A stretch of 7,747 bases of DNA from an uncultured Prevotella sp. (GTDB lineage Bacteria > Bacteroidota > Bacteroidia > Bacteroidales > Bacteroidaceae), in contig CAMOQW010000074.1 in NCBI GenBank assembly GCA_946623195.1, positions 1 to 7,747 on the forward strand, in the 5' to 3' direction. The position numbers and the translations under genes were made by a program. Positions 1 to 4,577 of this stretch are shown here, one piece after another; the stretch's first letter is position 1, and each line of letters starts with the position of its first letter. The notes under the pieces were generated by a model. That model did no database searches. It saw nothing but the letters and a program-made list of their open reading frames with translations, and was not told the DNA's origin.

Positions 1-1127
1 ACGGTGTGGAAGAGGCGCGGATCCCATTTCTGAGCGGTAGGAATGCCGTTGACGGGATAGGCTGTTTGCTTGTTGTAGTCGTCGAACATGGGCAGTCCGT
101 CTTTGGTCTTGAAGGCGTTGACCAGATTCTGTGTGGGCTTGTGGAAGTCCCATCCGCATGACCAGATGCCCCAGCATCCGTTCAGCATGTTCGACCAGTT
201 TGCACGTCCGTAGAGTGTGTTGTCGTCCTGATAGTCGGAGTGTTGTACGGCAAAAATACTCTCCTTTGAGTTTTTGTATTCAGGCAGGAAAATATCTCCG
301 AAATCCTCCAGATACCCGTACTGAGACTGTTCCACCTCGGCGGTGTAGTCAAGCACCTTCTTCATGTACTCCTGGTTGATGTGGCTGGTGCCGGTGCTGG
401 CCTCGTAGCCGTCGCCCCATGCCATTGTCAGGTAGCACTTGGCCAGATAGGCAGCTGCTGCAATCTTGTTGGCGCGGCCGCCCTCTTTCTGCTGTACGGG
501 CAGCACATCATGAGCAAATTGGAAGTCGGCAATCATCTTCTCCATCAGCTCTTGATGGGTGAACTGGTTGTTGGGGGTCTGCTCCTCACTATGGTTTTTG
601 TAGACTTCTTCGTCGACCCAGGGCACCTGGTACCACATCTGGATGAGTTTGAAGTAGAAGTGGGCACGCAAGAAACGCACCTCGCCCTCGCGGATTCTCT
701 TGGTCTCGGCTCCCAGCTTGCTGTCGCCATACTCGCTGAGCGACACAAGGGCGCGATTGCAGCGTGAGATGGAACAGTAGAAGTGATACCACAGCTCGTC
801 CATGTGGTCGGGCGTGGAGGCGGTCAGCGTTGACCATACCTCGACGGAGTGGTAGTTGGTGTCGGTGGTACCCGACCCGCCCTTCATGGCATCGTCGCTG
901 GCCACGTCGGCGTAGGGCCAGAGGTTGAAGGGATAGGTGTACCAGTCGTCGCCCAGCTTGGCGTATGCCGAAGTGACCATTTCCTCAGGCTGGCTCATGG
1001 CCAAGTCCTCGCTGATGACACCTTGGGGCTCGACATCGATGAAATTATCGAATGTTTTCTCGCACGATGTCATTGCCAGCGGCAGTGCCAGGGCGAGCAT
1101 CCAGTTCCTATATTGTCTTGTTTTCAT
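1..1127 (-). CDS. SusD/RagB-family surface glycan-binding lipoprotein (C-terminus off the left edge)
   Basis: The minus strand is open from the ATG at 1127 to the window edge, giving 375 complete codons with no internal stop. SusD proteins are outer-membrane surface lipoproteins that form a lid on the SusC transporter and bind oligosaccharide before import. The N-terminus is a lipoprotein signal: basic start MKTRQYR, hydrophobic LALALPLAM, then lipobox MTSC with the acylated cysteine at residue 22. The residues after it (EKTFDNFIDVEPQG) match the usual start of mature SusD proteins (CxxFLDxxPxG). Mid-protein segments such as GEVRFLRAHFYF, NKIAAAAYLAKCYL and, near the edge, KWDPRLFHT (about 367-375) are typical of the RagB/SusD helical fold. 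Family members usually run to about 500-650 residues, so roughly a third is missing beyond the edge. It lies directly downstream of the SusC-like gene, as expected for the pair, but after an unusually long 205-bp gap. The family is certain; the ligand cannot be read from the sequence. Confidence 0.95.
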   Translation of the reverse strand, partial: MKTRQYRNWMLALALPLAMTSCEKTFDNFIDVEPQGVISEDLAMSQPEEMVTSAYAKLGDDWYTYPFNLWPYADVASDDAMKGGSGTTDTNYHSVEVWSTLTASTPDHMDELWYHFYCSISRCNRALVSLSEYGDSKLGAETKRIREGEVRFLRAHFYFKLIQMWYQVPWVDEEVYKNHSEEQTPNNQFTHQELMEKMIADFQFAHDVLPVQQKEGGRANKIAAAAYLAKCYLTMAWGDGYEASTGTSHINQEYMKKVLDYTAEVEQSQYGYLEDFGDIFLPEYKNSKESIFAVQHSDYQDDNTLYGRANWSNMLNGCWGIWSCGWDFHKPTQNLVNAFKTKDGLPMFDDYNKQTAYPVNGIPTAQKWDPRLFHT

Positions 1128-1160
1128 AATTTTTTACAATTTATTGTTGTTGCTATATGG
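1128..1160 (-). promoter_or_regulatory. A-rich translation-initiation region of the SusD-like gene
   Basis: The 30-odd bases before the SusD start are A-rich and unstructured-looking on the coding strand (CAACAACAATAAATTG, then a run of A up to ATG), with no purine-rich Shine-Dalgarno sequence. This is the usual form of Bacteroidota initiation regions, where A-rich, weakly folded leaders favour translation. No TAnnTTTG element was found between the two genes, so SusD is probably translated from the susC transcript. The role is inferred from composition only. Confidence 0.4.
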
Positions 1161-1197
1161 TATGCTTTTGGGGGCGTATTTGGGGCCATTTTGCTTT

Positions 1198-1289
1198 GCA
1201 GTACTAAACCGAAATGGTTTGCAGTACTAAACCGAAATGGTTTGCAGTACTAAACCGAAATGGTTTGCTATAGTGAAGCATATTGGTTT
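1198..1289. repeat. 23-bp tandem repeat array in the susC-susD gap (three identical copies plus one degenerate)
   Basis: On the plus strand three identical 23-bp units lie head to tail at 1198-1220, 1221-1243 and 1244-1266. Each begins GCAGTACTAAACC and ends ATGGTTT. A fourth, diverged unit at 1267-1289 matches at about 15 of 23 positions. The motif GGTTTGC recurs in strict 23-base phase at 1216, 1239, 1262 and 1285; a one-mismatch version (GCTTTGC) sits in phase at 1193, and GGTCTGC occurs out of phase at 1303. Each unit holds the inverted repeat AAACC-N5-GGTTT and the palindrome AGTACT, and the junctions hold GGTTT-N8-AAACC, so the susC-susD transcript could fold into a series of short, mutually exclusive hairpins. 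Possible roles are an mRNA stability or stoichiometry element between transporter and lipoprotein, repeated protein-binding sites, or a neutral repeat. The array itself is plain in the sequence; the role is unknown. Confidence 0.95.
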
Positions 1290-1332
1290 GCCATAGCGTC
1301 CCGGTCTGCATTCATCTGATTTCTTTACATGA

Positions 1333-4300
1333 TTAGAACGATGTTTGAATACCGAACGATATTGACGTGGAGTTAGGATACATCCAGCGCGGGTTCTCAG
1401 GGTCAGCACAAGTGAGTGAACTCGTCTTGATAGTCAGCAGGTTGTGAGCCGAAACGTAGACGCGGGCCGAAGTCATCTTGACCTTCTTCAGCAACTTGTC
1501 GGGAATGTTGTAGCCTATCTGAACCTGGCGCAGCTTGCCGTAGGAACCATTCTCGACGAAGTAGGTCGAGGCGCGGCCCTCATTGCCGGTGTTGTTTGTG
1601 GTCAGTGCGGGAATCGACGAACCGGTGTTGGCCGTGGTCCATGCACCCAGCATACGGTTACCCTTGTTGGAACCCGGGTCGGTGATGGAGAAGAAGTCGG
1701 TCTGGAACTTCTGGTCGTTGTAGACATCCTGTCCGGCAACGCCCTGCCAGAACATCGAGAAGTCGAAGTCTTTGTAGCCCAGTTCGATATTCAGGCCCCA
1801 TGAGAAGTTGGGCACGGGATTGAAGATCCAGGTCTGGTCTTGCTCATTGATGATGCCGTTGCCGTCCAGGTCGGCATATTTCAGTCCACCCACGCGGGCA
1901 TTCTCCTGGCCCGAGGCCAGCACTTCCTCGCGCGACTGGAACAGGCCGTCCACCACGTAGCCGACGATAGAGCCATAGGGCTTTCCGGATTCCACCAGGT
2001 TCTCCTTGGCGGTATGCACGTAGGAACCGGTTGTCGTCTCGGGCAGATAGGTCACCTTTGAACGGTAGAAGTCCAGATTGCCGTTTACGTTGTAGCGCAG
2101 TCCGTATTCCGTGGTATGACGGTAGCCAAGCTGGAATTCCATACCCCAGTTCTGCAGTGAGGGTCCGTTGAGCCACGATGCTCCGCCCTCACCCATCGAG
2201 CCTAAGTAGGCGGGATTGATGAGCATGTCTTTCACTTTCTTCACATAGATGTCCATGCTACCATAGAGTGAGTTGCGGAACATGGTGAAGTCCAGACCGC
2301 CGTTCCACTGCTCCGTGGTCTCCCATTTCAGATTGTCGTTCTGAGCCTGTGTGGCACGGAATCCTGAGGGGAAAATACCTGATCCTGCCAATGCCAGGTC
2401 GTAGGCCGTCGACTCGTTGCGGCCGCCTCCGTAGGTGGCAGCATACAGGCCGTAGCGGGCATAGTTGGAAATGGCCTGGTTACCAGTCTGTCCCCACGAT
2501 GCACGAATCTTCATGTCGTCAATCCAGTCCTGCTTCAGGTTCTGCGAGATACGGTAACCCAGCGTAAAGGCAGGGAACGTACCGTAACGGTTATTGGAAC
2601 CAAAGCGGCTCGAACCGTCGCGGCGTATCGTGAACGATGCCAGCACCAGGTCGTTCCAGTTGTAGTCCAGCTTACCGAAGATTGACACCAGATTGTAGCC
2701 CTCCTTGATACCACCGGCACGCTGCGTACCCGTAGCTGCATCAGGCCACATGTAGTTATAGTTTTCCAGGGCAAACATTTGTGCGTAGGCAGAAGAGCGC
2801 TCCTCCACATCTTTGTGCAGTTCGAGACCGGCCAGGATGTTGAAGGTGTGTTCGCCAAAGATGGTGAAGTTATAGTTGGCCGTGTTCGACCAGGTCCATT
2901 TAACCGAAGTCTTGTTGCCGAGGTTTGAGGCCGGCGTAGAGTTGTTCACCACGTCAGAGTGCCAGGTGTAGGTCACGCTGTGGATGAACTCCGACCAGTA
3001 GTCCAGACCGAAGTTGGAGCGCAGCGTCAGACCTTTCAGCGGGGTGATGTTGACGAAGGCATTGCCAAAGATACGCCACATCTTCAGACGGTTGTCACGG
3101 TTGTGATAGAGTTCGCGCAGCGGGTTCTGGCGGTCGCTCATGCCTCCCACGGGTCCCGAGAACGTCACGTTGTCCTCTTCATAGATAGGCAGCGTGGGAG
3201 CCATCTTAAGCGCGTTCTCCAAAGGCTGGCAGTCCACCTGGTTCGAATAGGTGATGGTGGCATTTTCGCCCACACTGACGATGCTGTTTACTTTATAAGT
3301 AGTATTGATACGTCCGGAGAAACTCTCGAAGTCAGTGAACTTTAAGATACCATTGTTGTTCTTGTAGCCAGCAGAGAAGAGTGCCGAGAATTTGTCGGTG
3401 GCACCTGATATGGACAGGTCGTAGCTCTGTGAGAAACCGGTGCGCGAAATGGCGTCCAGCCAGTCTGTATCGCTATAGCGCATGGTGCGGCGTTCATTCA
3501 GGTAACCGTCGTTCTTTCCGTTCACTACGAAGTTCTCCATCTGGCCGGTAGCGGGATTGTAGGCCGAAATGGGCGTACCCTGTGCGGCGTGCAGCGTCAG
3601 GCCGTAGTTGTTGGCATACTGTTCGGGGTCCAGTCCGTCGTTCATGGCGGCCTGTGCCATGGCGGTGGCATATTCTGCCGAGTTCGACAGCTTCATCATC
3701 GTCTGCTTGTTGTAGAACTGAGCGGTCAGGTTGGCCGAGAAGTCTACCTTGACCTTGTCGCCTTTCTTACCCGAACGAGTGGTGATGATGATGACGCCAT
3801 TGGCGGCACGCGAACCGTAGATAGAGGCAGAGGCGGCGTCCTTCAGAACCTGCATCGACTCGATGTCGTTCATGTTCAGCGTGTTCAGATTGGTAGTGGT
3901 GGGTACACCGTCGATGATGAACAATGGATCCTGCGACGAATTGAACGAGCCGATACCACGGATGCGGACCGTACCGGCACCTACCGGCGAGCCGTTTGAC
4001 GTGATGGTCATGCCGGGAACCTTACCCTGTAGGGCACGCATGGGGTCGGTATCGCTCGATGTCTTGAGCTCCTTTGTCTGCACCACGGCTACCGAACCTG
4101 TCAGGTCGGCCTTGCGCTGGGTGGTATAACCCGTCACCACCACTTCGGCCAGCTCCTTGGCGTTCTCCTGCATCTGCACTTGCATGCCGTCCTTGGCTGG
4201 CAGCTCCTGGCTCTTGTAGCCAATGTAGGAGAATACCAGTGTCTTGCCGGCTTGCACCTTCAGCTTAAAGTTACCGTCGAAGTCGGTCACGGTGCCGTTC

Positions 4301-4443
4301 GACGTTCCTTTCTCCATGACGGTGGCACCGATGACCGGTCCCATGTCGTCAGTCACTGTTCCTGTCACCTCCTGTTGCGCGTACATTATTATACTCGCTG
4401 ACAGCAGTAGGAAACTCAGAATGAATCGTTTCGTTTGTTTCAT
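1333..4443 (-). CDS. SusC/RagA-family TonB-dependent outer-membrane transporter (full length)
   Basis: This 1036-residue protein is a TonB-dependent beta-barrel that, with the SusD-like lipoprotein downstream, imports oligosaccharides into the periplasm using proton-motive force relayed by TonB. A signal peptide (MKQTKRF, then a hydrophobic stretch) probably ends after Ala22 (MYA/QQ). Residues about 25-98 form the CarboxypepD_reg-like domain of the SusC class (VTGTVTDDMGPVIGATV, GTVTDFDGNFKL, FSYIGYKSQE). VVVTGY at 101-106 leads into the plug domain, about 110-225, with IRGIGSFN, DPLFIIDGVP and VLKDAASASIYGSRAANGVIIITT. The rest is barrel. It ends in SISFGIQTSF, and the terminal aromatic residue is the usual signal for barrel assembly. 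The length is normal for the family (about 1000-1100). The start is set by the signal peptide; no Shine-Dalgarno sequence precedes it. The gene follows the regulator by 134 bp, which contains a candidate promoter. Substrate cannot be read from the sequence. Confidence 0.97.
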   Translation of the reverse strand: MKQTKRFILSFLLLSASIIMYAQQEVTGTVTDDMGPVIGATVMEKGTSNGTVTDFDGNFKLKVQAGKTLVFSYIGYKSQELPAKDGMQVQMQENAKELAEVVVTGYTTQRKADLTGSVAVVQTKELKTSSDTDPMRALQGKVPGMTITSNGSPVGAGTVRIRGIGSFNSSQDPLFIIDGVPTTTNLNTLNMNDIESMQVLKDAASASIYGSRAANGVIIITTRSGKKGDKVKVDFSANLTAQFYNKQTMMKLSNSAEYATAMAQAAMNDGLDPEQYANNYGLTLHAAQGTPISAYNPATGQMENFVVNGKNDGYLNERRTMRYSDTDWLDAISRTGFSQSYDLSISGATDKFSALFSAGYKNNNGILKFTDFESFSGRINTTYKVNSIVSVGENATITYSNQVDCQPLENALKMAPTLPIYEEDNVTFSGPVGGMSDRQNPLRELYHNRDNRLKMWRIFGNAFVNITPLKGLTLRSNFGLDYWSEFIHSVTYTWHSDVVNNSTPASNLGNKTSVKWTWSNTANYNFTIFGEHTFNILAGLELHKDVEERSSAYAQMFALENYNYMWPDAATGTQRAGGIKEGYNLVSIFGKLDYNWNDLVLASFTIRRDGSSRFGSNNRYGTFPAFTLGYRISQNLKQDWIDDMKIRASWGQTGNQAISNYARYGLYAATYGGGRNESTAYDLALAGSGIFPSGFRATQAQNDNLKWETTEQWNGGLDFTMFRNSLYGSMDIYVKKVKDMLINPAYLGSMGEGGASWLNGPSLQNWGMEFQLGYRHTTEYGLRYNVNGNLDFYRSKVTYLPETTTGSYVHTAKENLVESGKPYGSIVGYVVDGLFQSREEVLASGQENARVGGLKYADLDGNGIINEQDQTWIFNPVPNFSWGLNIELGYKDFDFSMFWQGVAGQDVYNDQKFQTDFFSITDPGSNKGNRMLGAWTTANTGSSIPALTTNNTGNEGRASTYFVENGSYGKLRQVQIGYNIPDKLLKKVKMTSARVYVSAHNLLTIKTSSLTCADPENPRWMYPNSTSISFGIQTSF

Positions 4444-4448
4444 TTGCT

Positions 4449-4477
4449 TTGTTAGGTTTTGTTAGTACTATTGTTAG
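4449..4477 (-). repeat. Three CTAACAA direct repeats in the susC 5' leader
   Basis: On the coding strand the heptamer CTAACAA occurs three times just before the susC start. On the plus strand these read TTGTTAG at 4449-4455, 4459-4465 and 4471-4477, spaced 10 and 12 bases. They lie within the predicted 5' untranslated leader, between the putative promoter and the ATG. They may be an unstructured A/C-rich leader that aids ribosome loading, or a repeated binding site with roughly one-helical-turn spacing. The repeats are directly visible; the function is not established. Confidence 0.5.
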
Positions 4478-4489
4478 CTAAAACTGCTG

Positions 4490-4497
4490 CAAATGTA
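4490..4497 (-). promoter_or_regulatory. Candidate -7 promoter element (TACATTTG) for the susC-susD operon
   Basis: The coding strand reads TACATTTG, an exact match to the TAnnTTTG -7 element used by the Bacteroidota primary sigma factor. It sits 46 bases upstream of the susC ATG and would put the transcription start near 4485, giving a leader of about 40 nt. No good TTTG-type -33 element lies at the right spacing; the nearest candidate is the GTTCG within the proximal arm of the inverted repeat just upstream. A weak -33 box is what one expects of a promoter that depends on an activator, which fits a regulated glycan-utilisation locus. Confidence 0.6.
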
Positions 4498-4507
4498 CGA
4501 ACGAATC

Positions 4508-4537
4508 CGGCGAACGCCCTTAATTTATCGTTCGCCG
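4508..4537. promoter_or_regulatory. 9-bp inverted repeat (CGGCGAACG-N12-CGTTCGCCG) upstream of susC, candidate operator
   Basis: Perfect 9-bp arms lie at 4508-4516 and 4529-4537 around a 12-base AT-rich centre. The arm centres are 21 bp apart, about two helical turns, so both arms face the same side of the DNA. The proximal arm is 10 bp upstream of the TACATTTG element, so the dyad covers the -33 region, roughly -23 to -52 from the estimated start. That is a suitable place for an activator such as the AraC-type domain of the neighbouring regulator. It could also form an RNA stem-loop at the end of the regulator transcript, but no T-run follows it on the coding strand, so a classical terminator is unlikely. 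Confidence 0.55.
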
Positions 4538-4548
4538 ACTAAGAATTA

Positions 4549-4562
4549 TGTTACATGTAACA
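4549..4562. promoter_or_regulatory. Perfect 14-bp palindrome TGTTACATGTAACA, candidate transcription-factor site
   Basis: This 14-bp sequence equals its own reverse complement. It starts 15 bp downstream of the regulator stop codon and is centred about 70 bp upstream of the estimated susC transcription start, a position commonly used by dimeric activators. The form TGTTA-N4-TAACA resembles the layout of sites for Crp/Fnr-type dimers, which would suit a global carbon-status input, but no family can be assigned from one copy. The other inverted repeat lies 11 bp closer to the promoter, so two regulators, or two modes of one regulator, may act here. Confidence 0.5.
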
Positions 4563-4577
4563 AAAGTGGGATAGTCT

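Noticed and set aside
849..1253. Plus-strand open frame running through the 23-bp repeats, with a repeated KPKWF/NRNGLQY-type end
   Set aside because: It is antisense to the SusD-like gene, whose signal peptide and family motifs are clear, and the end only reflects translation of the repeat array. No supported product.
1444..4401. Many plus-strand open frames of 60-136 codons opposite susC
   Set aside because: They overlap a full-length SusC homologue on the other strand, have no recognisable domain, and look like shadows of a GC-rich coding sequence.
4508..4537. The inverted repeat as an intrinsic terminator for the regulator gene
   Set aside because: The 12-base loop is large and no T-run follows the stem in the direction of transcription, so a classical terminator is not supported; position over the susC promoter favours an operator.
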